Positions 1-11,775 of a DNA stretch of 64,000 nucleotides are shown one piece after another. Position 1 is the stretch's first letter. Each line of letters opens with the position of its first letter. A program made the translations under genes and the position numbers. The stretch covers positions 930,001 to 994,000 of the forward strand of contig NC_035793.1 of assembly GCF_001653235.2 (NCBI RefSeq), given 5' to 3'. The notes under the pieces are model-generated. The model made no database searches and was not told the origin of the DNA. It worked only from the letters and a program-made list of their open reading frames with translations. This DNA is from Pochonia chlamydosporia 170 (Eukaryota > Ascomycota > Sordariomycetes > Hypocreales > Clavicipitaceae).

Positions 1-3000
1 CAATTGTAAAGTCTCCGAGATTGCGGTCTACTTCCAGTACCGATAGATGAGCTTCTTCATACTGGTGTGTTGCTGGTACTGGCGCTGGGAAGTGGCAGCC
101 TTCAAGGTTGCTGAACTGATTCTTCCAGAAGGAATATACTTGCTTGTCATCGGCAGATTTGATGTGCTCGATGAAAGCTAGTGTGTTCTCCAACGCATAC
201 ACCCTCTTGTTGAAGTATATCTTCTCTGCTTCTGCTAGCATTAGCCGGAGAGCCCATCCATCGTACACTGCCCAATGCAACTCCCAAATAAAATGACGAC
301 AACCACCGCCGGGGGCCTCGACAATGCCAAACCGGACCAACCGTGTGCCTGGTCCCATTGGATTTCTTTCTGAATGCTCTCGATACTCTTCGAAAGTCTC
401 ACTTTGGATCCATTCCACCATATCTTCCAAGACAACCTGCACCCAGTCATGGCCTTGGATATGGATGATTCGTGTCCTTAAAATAGCATTCCGGGATACC
501 ACTTGATTCCAAGCGTCTTGGAACTTGTTCAGATCGATGTCCTTGCGAATCTCCATAGAGTGTGCAGATGAGAGTCGCAGACACTCGCCTTCCTCGCGAA
601 GCATCAAATTTTCCTGCAAAGGTGTGCACGGTACAATATCGAGGATCCTATCTTTGTCAAGACTCAGCTGCGATGATACCGCTCTGAGATCATCTTCAAT
701 GCAAACACCGCGATTGCCCAGTAGTGAAAATGTTGGAATAATATGGCCCTGATCCAGGCTTTGCGAAACTGCGACTGATGCTAGATTGTGAAGAACGGGA
801 TGCTGAAAAATATCACCTACAGTAAGTATGATGTCTTGATCCCGCGCTAGACTCACAAGCTTCATGGCTCCGATGGAATCTCCGCCGACCCGGAAGAAAC
901 TATCCTCGACGCCAATGCTTTCTTGACTAATATTAAGCACGTCAGCCCAGAGTCTCTGCATAGCCTTCTCCATGTCTGTCTCCGGCTGTTGTATGTGATC
1001 ATTTGAACGGCCGAGTGCAACAATCTCTTCCATCGTCTGTGATGTAACCATTTCTCTGAGCTCCCGTCTATTTGTTTTCCCGGTGACAGTTCGAGGCATT
1101 TCTCGAATGGGTAAATATACCGACGGGATCACGTAAGCAGGCAGCGTGTCTGAAAGACGCTCACTCAATCCTGCAGTAGCTTTCCTTACAGCGGTGCTGT
1201 GATCATCTTCCGGCATATCATCTGAGCCAAGCAATGAAATGAAGACAACGAGCATCATGCCATCGGCCTGTTGCGGTCGGACTGCTTCGGCGACGACATC
1301 CACGCCGCGGATATTTGTGGCTTTGAGTGCCGCAATCACATTCTGTTCCACTTCGCCCAGCTCAATTCGTTGTCCTCGAATCTTGACTTGAGTATCCTTT
1401 CGACCGATATATACCAGCGTTCCGTCTTCGTTGTAACGGGCTAGATCTCCAGTGCGGTATAATGTTCCTCTTCTTCCCTGGAACCCCTTGGTACCTTGTA
1501 ACAGCCATCCTGGGTCTTCGATAAATACTTTGGCCGTCCTTTCTTTGTCATTTATATACCCCTTTCCGACCAAAGGACCTTCAATCCATAACTCGCCAAC
1601 GGCTCCGATTGGCACCAGGGAGTTGACATTGTCAACATCTACTACCCATGTGCAAGCACCGACGCCACGACCAATCGAAACGTCTTCTAATTGTGTCGAC
1701 GTGGTGAGATCGTGTACGGTGACAACATTAGTCTCTGCTGGACCATAGGCATTGACTACTTTGATGCCTCGAGGCACAAGAGTGATGTCACCTGGAAGCA
1801 CAACCTCTCCGCTGAGATTGAGGACTTCAATCGTGGTCAACTTGGACCAATTGAGACATCGCAGAACCGTGGGCGTGATATGGGCATAATTCGCTCGCAA
1901 AGCCGTAATAGAACCCTCGATGTTGTTGCGTCGATCGGTTTCTGAAGGAATACACAAGCAGCCTCCACAAGCTAAGGCGTGCAAAAAGTTGCACCAAGCA
2001 ATGTCAAAGGCGTAGGACGCAAAGTCATACACTCTGGAGGCGCTTGAGAGCCCCAGTCCGTCTCTCTGATAGCTTATGATGCTGCTGAAATTCTGGTGCG
2101 TAATCATTGTGCCTTTTGGAGTTCCAGTACTTCCTGAAGTAAATACTACGTACAGAACATCAGAAGGACTAGACGTAGGAAGGTCGTTCTCCATCTTGCT
2201 AGCTTCGTATTCTGAGAGACGCCCGCCACTTGCAACTACTACGTCATCTGCACCGAGGCGACGAGCGAGTTCTTCGTTAGCATCTGAACAAAGAATCAGT
2301 TTTCCGCTGAGCTCTGACACGATGACTCGCAGACGCCCCTCTGGCTGCGTCGTATCCATAGCCGTGGATGCAGCTCCCGTCTTCATGACTGCCAACATAG
2401 CTACAGCAGCCCACATTGACTTTTCGAAGCATAATGGCACCACCTTGCCAGGCCCAACCCCCATAATGATGAGGCGGCTGGCAAGTATGGTAGAAAACCG
2501 GTCTAGCTCTCTGTAGGTCAACTCGCCATCCCAGGCGCAGATAGCTGGTGCGTCCGGGTGAGCTTGGACTCTTTGATGAATCAACTTGTGGACGCAAGAC
2601 TCTGTGGCACTGGGCACCGTAGCATTCCAGCCCCAGATTTTCTGGAGTTCAGAAGGGCTTACAGAAACTGTATCTTTAAGTTTCTTGTCCATTGACACGG
2701 AATCAGACAAGCAGTGAAGTGTGTGTTCAAACTGGCTGGCAATGCGAGACATGCTAGACTTACTCGCAACTTCATGATCAAACCGAATCAGAAATTTCAT
2801 CCCGTTGTTAACAGGTCGACAAAAAACCACGATGCTGTAGGCCTCAAGATTTTGCACAATGCCCTCTACTGGGCCGTCGACGTTCTCAAATACCAAGACT
2901 GTTCGAAATTTGCATCCCATAGCCGCCTCGTCACTTGCCTGACGGATTAGGTAGAGACAGCTTTGCTCGAATAGAGCCAAGTCTTCCACTTGCCCTTGCA

Positions 3001-3555
3001 CCTGATTCAAGAAGTTTTGCGTACTGCTTTCCCAATCGATACCTATGCGAATTGGCAGGGCGGATTGAGACAAACTGACGCCGAACAACGCATCGAAGAG
3101 CCTGCGTTCCTTGCGGCCACGATTGACCACGCGGCTTTGACCATTGTAGGGATCGTGATATCGCACTCCCTGAGCTCTAACTCTTCCGCAATCAAAGCTA
3201 CCTCGCCTCGTTGCTTACCTTGCCGTGAGGGACCTACACCACTTGAGTGTCGGAAGTGTGCGGCATCTAAGTCTGTGAATTGCTGCTTCCAGAATGCCAT
3301 AGTTGTAATCGTATCATGTCCAGTAACACGGCGGAAAAACTCATCATACAGTGACTCTGCTCCGAACGAGCCACCGTCGTCATCATCGCCTACATCGAGT
3401 GAAGGAAACTGTTTGGTGTTTAGAAGAGTATCTATAGCTTTGGCAAGAGTACCTGCAACTTCTTCAGCAAATTGGGAACTGATTGTTGCCTCCCGGATCT
3501 GCACCGAGACAATCATGGAATCTTTCATAAGCCGGCTACTTAGAAGAAGGTCATA
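1..3555 (-). other. NRPS module 3: frameshifted C-like half, A, T, and partial C with altered active site
   Basis: The exon starts with the end of the previous C domain, then a C-like half (FFRRVTG, FWKQQF). Near 3097 the homology moves to another frame: upstream reads ..VAARNAGSS, and the matching continuation FDALFGVSL lies one base off. About 16 residues present in module 2 are also missing right after FGVSL. The new frame stays open to the left edge. It encodes a full A domain (VVFTSGSTGTPKG at about 2110-2150, NAYGPAET, YRTGDLARY, TGKTNR), a T domain (VGGDSI at about 875-895) and a C domain with PLQE. The C-domain active site at 257-277 reads HWAVYDG, with Trp where the second His should be. 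The rest of this C domain is outside the window. Confidence 0.83.
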
Positions 3556-6500
3556 CTATTCTCCGTTAATTATTGTTACAATTCCTTCTCTCTACACAGA
3601 GTACACAGAGAGAAGCAAGCGAAGGGGAGGTATGCCCATACCTCGTGTGGATCCTGGTAGGCACAAAGCTTGAATAATATGTTTCGCTCGTCGCACTGCT
3701 CAAATCCGTCTTCCTCCCGGACGGTCATCGCCGTATTGAACAACCGTCGGCCCGTAAAGCCGATTTCGTGCTGGATCTCAGCCAATGATACATGCTGATA
3801 ATCTAGGCGGCCGATTGAATCGGCAGAGACAGCCTTGAGAACAGTGGGTAAGGGTTGGCCAAGATTTATACGACTGATTAGCATATTCGCAAGCGGGCCA
3901 ACCATCCTGTTAATATGGTCCACTGGAGCGTCTCTTCCGGAGGCCAAGTATCCAAAGCAGACTTCTTCCTTCCCGGTGAGCTGAGAAGTCACCATGGCCC
4001 ACGCGACCTGTAAGAAAACGGCTCGAGTGATGCCCATGCCTTTGCAAAAGCTTGATATACCCGCAGTTGACGAGCTTGGCACATCGATGTATCTGAAGGT
4101 ATCCGCAAAACCAGGCTCTGGCGTATAACACGTCGCCACTTCACACGAGTTGACGCCTTCGAGAAAATGTGACCAGAATTCTATGCGCTTTGCTCCGTCG
4201 ATACTTCTAACGTATTGAACCATCTCTTTGAAAGACGGAGCAGGTGGTAGATGCTGGCCATCGTAGGCAGTGGCGAGATCGTGTACCAGCGGCGTCAGTG
4301 ATGCGCCATCCAGGAGAGTGTGATTGATATCTAGTCTACACGCTACTTCTCCAGTTCGGCTTTGGAAAACTGTGAAAGCATGCTGTGGCTCACTGGTTGC
4401 AAAAGTTGGTCTGTCGATGTTGTATAAATCATCTGTCAAATTGTCCGTATCAATGACCTGATGCGACACGCGGATTTGCGGTCCGTCGAGAAGAATCTGG
4501 ACGAAATTGCTACCTTCAGGATGCAGCCCGAATATGGTCGACAGAATGGCATGACGATCTACGACGAGTCGCCATGCTTCTTCTAGGCGAGAGGGCGAGA
4601 TGCTTTGTGTCGAGTCGCTCGGTGTGCATTTCCAGATCCAAAAGGTTGCATAAGAGCTCGAACCAGTACCTGAGCTCAACAAAATGCCCTCCTGCATAGG
4701 TAAGGTCGGATATATGTCGACGACATTCTCCGCTTCAACTCCCATATCTGGAAGCTGCTGCTTCAATAGCCTGTCTAGCCCACGGTATGAGATTGGCATT
4801 AATGGAAGATCGCTCAACGTGAGGCTTGGTGATGTTTGCTGCAAGGCTTGTAGAGCAAGGTCTATAGTCTGGTTGAAATCTTGGAACCATTGTCGTAATC
4901 TCGCCTGGTGCTTCATGTTTCGATTCAGAGTGAACGTAGTGACTAATTTGCCGCCCTGCACAGCTATATTGGCCTCAATCAAGGCAAGCCGCTTTGAAGA
5001 CTGAGAAACCACCTCTAGCTTGTGACCGTCGTCAAAACCTTCCGCCAACTTGAATAACCCATCAGAACTTTCTAGTTGCTGGTATCTTCCGGCAAAGTTG
5101 AGCAAAAGCTCTATCTCGTCGTGATGTTGGAACTGCTTTTGACATGTAGGATCATGATAACGTGAGGCAAAATACGGTTGCCCCTTGCCCGGTATGCTTC
5201 GCCTGGTATCTTTGGCAACACGAATCGCATTGATGATGGTACTTTCGGAAGACATCTCGATTAGCAGAGGATGTACAGTGGTGAACCACCCAACAGTGCC
5301 CGATACATCAATTGGAAGGCTGGCGCATTGCTCACGGCCGTGGCCTTCGATGAAAATGGCTGGCATCTTGCGTTCTGAGAATGCTTGGTAGAATGAATAT
5401 GCATATGCGCCGAGGATGATATCAAGGGTTTCTGTTCGCAGAGTGTCATTGCACTTCCCTAGCAATAAATCGGTAGTCTCGGCGCTCAAGATCGTGATAC
5501 AATCCTCAGAGACACCACTAATGTTATCCACCATCTCTACACCCCAGAAAGCCAGGTCGGCCTTTGGTATATCAAATTTCAGCACCTCTTCTGGCTTTAG
5601 ACACTTCGCCGCGTCGTGCTGTAATCGACACCATGTTCGGAAGGGTGGTCCTGCTTGAGGTCGTAATGTTCCGGATTTGATGTATTCCTCCACATCATTC
5701 CATATGATCCGCCAGGATACAAGATCAACTACCAAATGGTGGGCTGATAGTACTAGCATTTGGCCGATTCCTGCAATGTTGAACAAATCAGCAGCAAATA
5801 CAGGCCCCTCCAAGATGTCCAGCTGGGCTTGGCGATTCTGCGCAATGTGTAGAACATCGGAACGACGGGCTACATTGTGGTTTGCAAATGCGAAACTGGA
5901 CAAATTATCTTCAGCAATAATCTGCTCCCATTGATCGTTTGCGTTCTGCCGGTAACGCGCTCGAAGCATGCTGTGACGGGTAACCAATGCTTTCAACGCA
6001 TTGTGAAGCGTCGTGGTCGGCACAGATCGATTAAGGTCCAGAACAAAGCTCTGGTTGAAGAAGTCGATTCCCTCCGGGAATATGTCAAAGAACTTATTCT
6101 GAATTGGCGACAGGCCAAATGGTTCGCCTGTTTCTTTCTCATTGTATTCCCGTGCTGGCAAAGTGTTTTGGAGTACGATCTGATTACATTGGAGTGCCAG
6201 TTTCTGGATGGTGCTTGCCCGGAGAACGTTCCCAACAGTCAAAGATATACCATGTGCGCGGCACTTGGAAACAACTTGCATGGCCGTAATAGAATCACCA
6301 CCGAGTCTTGTAAAGGGCTTGTTGACGGAAACAACTTCCGCCGGTAGATTGAGCACCGTCATCCAAATCTCTTGCAGGAGAGCCTCCATGCTGTTTGACG
6401 CTGTTGAACCCTCGCTATCACCTTCAAGGCTAGTATGCTGTTTCCATTGTGCAGTGCCCAGTTTGCGAAGACGAACACGATCGGTTTTGCCGGTGATTGT

Positions 6501-9500
6501 CATCGGAAAGCTTTGCATTGGTATATACGCATTTGGCACCATGTAAGCTGGCAACACGCCAGCTAGGCGAGACGACAGCTCTGATGTAGCTTCTTTGACC
6601 AACTTGACACACTGGTCTTCCGACATCATGTTGGCATTTGCGGGACTGATGAAGGCAATGAGTATCAAGTTGTCTGTTTCGTCTGAGCGAATGGTTTCTG
6701 CAACAACTTGCCAACTTCCTGTGGAATCTTTGACAGCCTCGAGGGCTCTGCAGATGTGCTGCTCTACTTCGGAAAGTTCAACACGCTGACCACGAATTTT
6801 GACCTGTGTGTCCTTTCGCCGAACAAACACGAGGGTGCCATCATTTTCATACCGCACCAAATCACCCGTGCGATACAGTCGACCGCGTCGGCCAGGCTGT
6901 TTTGATGACCCTTGTAGAAGCCATCCAGGATCTTCTATAAAAGCCGAGGACGTCTTTTCGGGATCGTTGAGGTATCCCTGACCTACCAGAGGCCCTTCAA
7001 GCCACAACTCGCCAACCATTCCAATCGGTGTAAGTAGATTCTGATCATCGGGGTCGACAACCCATGTGCATGCTCCAACTCCACGGCCAAGTGCAATATG
7101 TCTAGACGCGCATAAATCGTAGCATGTTGTCATTGGGGTGCATTCGGAGGGACCGTATATAATCTTGACCTGTGTGTTGTCGCTAGAAAGGGACACGTCG
7201 CTGGGAAAAACAGCTTCACCTCCAAGCATCAAGGTAGCCAGCCGACTCAGAGCCTTAGGGCTAATATGACGAGCAACTGATGGAGTGAGGAATGCCACCG
7301 TAACGTCGTATTTCCCAAAGCAATTTTCAAGGTCGCTTTGCCGCTCCTCGTCTGAGGGAACACAGAGACAACCGCCACTCGTCAGTGTGTGAAGAAGATT
7401 ATACCAGGCCGCGTCAAAGGCATACGATGAGAAGTCAAACACCCGCGAACCAGGGGTAAATCCATAGGATTCATGTTGGTGGAGAACTGCCGTGCTATAA
7501 CTTCGATGGTTGACAACGACACCCTTCGGAATTCCAGTGCTGCCAGAGGTGAAGACTATATAAAGGTTCTGTGACGGGTCGATGTTTGGCAGCTCGCTGT
7601 TTTGTTGCGTATTAGGCGTCGAAAAAGCATTTCCATCTACACCTAGGACCTCGCACTGTCCTATTCGTCGTGCTAAATCTACATTCTTGGTTGATGACAG
7701 AACCAAGGATGCCCCGACTTGCATCATAATTGTGCGTAGTCGCTTTTCCGGTTGTGCAGGGTCTATACCTGCTCCTGCTGCGCCGGTCTTCACTGCTCCG
7801 AGCATGGCCACAGACATCCATTTTGACTTCTCAAAGCATAGTGGCACGACTGTGCCTGGCCCAATACCCTTGGCAATCAGTTGTCGAGCTAGCTTAGTTG
7901 ATAGTGCATCAAGCTGCTCATACGTCAAATCACCATCCCATGCATGGACTGCAATCGACTCGGGATGTGAGATTGCTTCCGCTTTGAACAAATCGATAAT
8001 GGATATATCGACTGGCTTCGGGACGTTAGTGTTCCACTTCCAGACATCCTCCAAATCTTTCTCCCCAATGGATGCCATATCCGCGAGTCTATCATCCCGC
8101 CGTTTGGCATTTGTGAGTTGGCGCAGAACATGCCCAAATTGGTGAGTTATTCGAGATCTGTGAGTCCCAGATACTTGCTCGGGGCCAAAACTGACCCGTA
8201 GACGAAGCTTATTGGGCCAAGCACAGCAATATATGATGATACCATAACCTCCGCAATCTTGCTCGTTTTCCAGAACTCCATTGCTTTTGTCCACGGCCGC
8301 GTCTTCGCTGGCACGTTCAATGATTAGAAGCGATTGGAAATCACAGGCCGCCATTGCTTCGCTGCCTAACTGGCGGAGCCAGTGTAAACCAGCTCCATGG
8401 AATGCTGCTATGTCTTTCTCCTTGTCATAAACAGTACTCAAGAACTCCTGAGCGCTAGCTGCCCAATCCACTTGCAGTCGGAATGGTACTACTGAGCGGT
8501 CTCCGCCTTCAACCGTTCTAATACCAGGCAACGTTGCTTGACGACTCATCAGACTTACTCCGAACAATACCTCAGTCGACTCGCTCATTTGCGCTACCAC
8601 GACTGACCATGCTGCCCTGATCATTGTCTCCGGGTGATGGGGTCCGCTCCATTCGATTCCATCAGTTGTCAATTCCACATCGTCAGATCTCGGACGGGAT
8701 TTCGCCTCTGTTCTGTAGCAGTGAGTACGGGAGCTCTCTAGACCGGCAAATTGATTTCTCCAAAATTCTTCTGTTGACTTCCTATCTGTTCCAATGACGT
8801 GTTTAAAAAATTGGTCGGGTAGATGCTCAATCAATCGATGATCATTGTCTTCAGCTTTGATGCTTTGTGGGGTTGAAGCAAAATCTTGTTTCTGGCACCA
8901 TGTCTCGGTTGAAACAAGGTAGTTGGCGGCCTGTATCAACATAGCACACACCTCTTGAGCCACCTGGTGACTGACAAAGGCCGTTCTATAATACATAGTG
9001 ACGCTCACCTTATCAGGATCTAAGTAGCCCTCAAGGACAAGGTCAAACTATGGCATGTTAGTTATGCAGCCTGGTTAAAGAGCCGGAACAACAATAACGT
9101 CTTACTCACCTCATGGGAGCTCACGAGACAATGCTTTGCAAACGAAAATCCCTCTTTCTCGTCTTGGCCAAAGGGGTTGGTTCGAAGGAGCGACACCATC
9201 GTGTTGAAGAGCCCACCCGAAACTCCCAAGGCATGCTGTACCTCCGCCAAGGATGTCTGCTGATGTTTTCGGTGCTCTCTCAATGTTGCCGCAGTTGATT
9301 TAAAGAGTTCTCGAAGTGTCTTGCGCAGATCAATGCGGTTTACTAGCATATTTGCCAGCGGGCCGACAATCCTGTTGATCCCGTCCACTGGGGCGTCTCT
9401 ACCAGATGCCATATAGCCAAAGCACACATCTTCTGTGCCAGTATAGTGAGACAACACTAGAGCCCAGGCTACATGCATGAAAATCGAACGAGTAATGCAA

Positions 9501-11704
9501 TTTCTCTTGCAAAAGCCCGCGATGTCTGCCAGAGACTCTGCTGGAAGGAAGATGCTACTATTTACATATTGCTTTCCAGTATCTGCCACCGATTGGAATC
9601 CAGGAAGCTTGCATGGCTTTATGCCATACAGAAAATCGATCCAAAAGCCTGTAGTTTCCGACTTGGGTCTACTTTTGATGTGCCTAACAACGTCGCTGAA
9701 CGGTTGAGCAGCTGGCGGAGCTTTGCCATTGTAGAAATCAAGTGTGTCCTGCAGTAGAATAGACAAGGAGTACGAATCATAAAGTGTATGACACACATCA
9801 AATCTACAGGCGATGTCTCCTGTGCCCGACTGACAGATGGTAAACGTATGCTTTGGTCTGTATGCTGTGAACTGCGGCCTCGGAAGCTCCGCTAGGGTCG
9901 TAGCGGGACATGAATCGGTCGTAATCTGAAAAACCTGGATCTCCACGTTGTTGAGAATGAATTGCACATAGCTGTTTCCCTCTGGATGTAAGCCAAATAT
10001 GGTAGAGAAAATTCTGTGCTGGCTTATGGCTGCCTTCCATGCTGCTTGTAGTCGACTTGGCGATATCGCCTTGTCGTCAGAAGGGATGCACTTCCAGACC
10101 CGGTAGTCTGCGTATGAGGATGAGCTCAGCAAGACTCCCTCTTGTAGAGGAGAACAGGGACATATGTCCACTATATCCTCTGGTCTAAGTCTCATGCTAG
10201 GGAGCACTTCACTGATCAGGGTGTCTCTTCCAGATGATGATATGTCCAAGAGAGGGAAATCACTAGGGCTGAAAGTCGACGGCATGTGAAGTAGATCTTG
10301 CGCTGCTGAAGATACTGTGTGCAGATACGTCTTCATCCATTCGTGAAGTAAAGTTCTATGCTGCAGATATCTGTTGAACGAAAACGTGATGAAAATTTGG
10401 CCGTCTTGAACACGAGCTTCAATCTCAACGACCGCCTGACGCAGAGCCGAGGGCGGTGCTATTTGTTCGTCACGGGCAACATGTTGACTGGACTTGGACT
10501 GCTCATGGAAGTTGAATAGAAAGTCGACTTTTTGGGGGCTTTGAGGGCCTTCTGCAGATTTTTGTCTTCCTTTTCTGAGTTCCTTTGCATGGCGTATTTC
10601 CGTGAGCACTGTGCTGTCCGGCGCAGGCAAGTTTTGAATAAGCTGCATACCCGTGATAGTCTTCACAACAAAGACCTCCGGGATTGAGCCATCAGAGAAT
10701 ATTCTGGATAATGTATGGGTCATTGCTCCCAGCATGATGTCAGAAGGCTCAGTCCGCATGCTCTTGTTGCTATCTCCAAGCAGCAGTGAGCTGACCTCCC
10801 GCCCTAGAATCTCGGTATGGCTTTCGCAGGAGGAATTGGTATTACTTAACATTGAGATTTTCCAGAAGTCCATCCATGAAGCCTGTATGGCTATATCTCG
10901 GAGTCCTGACCTGTCCACTTTGCCTTGGGATGTCCTAGGTATATGTTCAACTGGAAGAAATACATCCGGCACCAAATGTGGTGGAAGAGTCTTCGCGAGT
11001 TGAGCTCGTAAACTTGAAGCGAGACTTTTAACTGCCGCGGTTTGCTCATCATTCGAGCCATCTTTGCTGTGGCTAATGGTTTGAACACCTCCCGGAGCCA
11101 AAAAGATCAATAACAAAACAGCATCATCTTCTTCGGTGTCTGGGGTCCCGGCGGTGCGGAACGTCTCAGCAGTAATATTCATCTCTCTGATCCGTATATC
11201 ATCTTGATCCTGCAGAAAATGCTTCACTTGCTCTTCCACCTCATAAAGCACAACATTTTTGCCGCGGATTCTGACCATTGACTCTTTTGGTCCAATGTGT
11301 ACCAGTTTTCCGTCACGCCGCCGTCTGACCAGATCACCTGTCCGATATAGCAGGCCCTTCACCTTCTCTGGCTCCTCCGAATTAGCGTGACCCAACATAA
11401 CGGAATATTTTATGTTGACATCCATATATTCGAAATTTAATCGTCGTCCAAATAGAGGGACTTCAATCCAGAGTTCCCCAATACCGTCAATTGGTGTCAC
11501 ATCTTCCGGGTTGTCGGGATCAAGTACCCATGTAGATGCTTGAGCAGTATAGCCATTTAGTTCAGAGACAGACAGATGTAACTTCTCAGCAAGGTCGTGC
11601 TTAGGGTTAATGCTAGCAACTGTGTGTTGTACGGCTTTCATACCGGGCGACGGCAATACGCGTACACCCGAATCGTAAGAAAACCTGTCATTAATTGTCG
11701 TCAT
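1..11704 (-). CDS. Multimodular nonribosomal peptide synthetase, 3' end beyond window, probably decayed
   Basis: Builds a peptide from amino acids activated by A domains, carried on T domains and joined by C domains. Order from the N-terminus: A remnant - E remnant - C; C-like half - A - T - E - C; C-like half - A - T - C, which runs off the left edge. Two introns are clear: 9048-9109 (donor GTGAGT, branch-like CTAAC, CATAG) and 3556-3641 (GTATGG to ATAG). Both splice the end of a C domain back in phase. The first ATG of the open frame is at 11704. An alternative is an ATG at 11775 with a 29-nt exon and an intron 11685-11746 (GTAAGT...CAG). Either way the protein starts inside an A domain. 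The frame changes by one base near 3097, so the product may be truncated there. The NRPS identity is certain; whether it works is doubtful. The product cannot be predicted. Confidence 0.9.
3556..9047 (-). other. NRPS module 2: C-like half, A, T, E, C, apparently intact
   Basis: After the tail of the preceding C domain comes a condensation-like half domain (about 8846-8004; FFKHVIG, FWRNQF, FGVSL) without an HHxxxDG half. The A domain (about 7976-6460) has FTSGSTGIPKG (A3), YGPSECT (A5), YRTGDLVRY (A7), VKIRGQRVEL (A8) and TGKTDR with the A10 lysine. The T domain (about 6395-6170) has LGGDSI, serine codon 6291-6293. The E domain (about 6125-4810) has AHHLVVDLVSW, EGHGRE and TVGWFTT, so a D-residue is expected here. 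The C domain (from about 4730, ending after the 3556-3641 intron in the exon below 3555) has PMQEG and NHTLLDG, keeping the second His. A C domain after an E domain usually accepts a D-configured donor. Only this module keeps every motif looked for. Confidence 0.85.
9110..11704 (-). other. NRPS module 1: remnant A domain, no carrier domain, half E domain, full-length C domain
   Basis: The frame opens in the back half of an A domain: STWVLD, GELWIE, then YRTGDLVR (A7), VRIRGK (A8) and the A10-like SQGKVDR. The ATP-binding A3 motif and the A4/A5 region are absent. About ten residues after A10 the sequence jumps to WMDFW and the C-terminal half of an epimerization domain, by alignment with module 2. 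This removes the entire T domain with its serine and the HHxxxD half of E. A second internal loss removes the stretch holding the TVGWFTT motif seen in module 2. A C domain then follows, from the PLQEG motif through CHTLYDS at the active site: the second His is kept, the first is Cys and the Gly is Ser. All losses are in frame. As read, this module could not load or epimerise an amino acid. Confidence 0.82.
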
Positions 11705-11775
11705 ATTGATACAAGTAGCAGCTGAGAAGCGCAACTAACAACTTACTCAAATACGAACGAATAACGCCGCGACAT

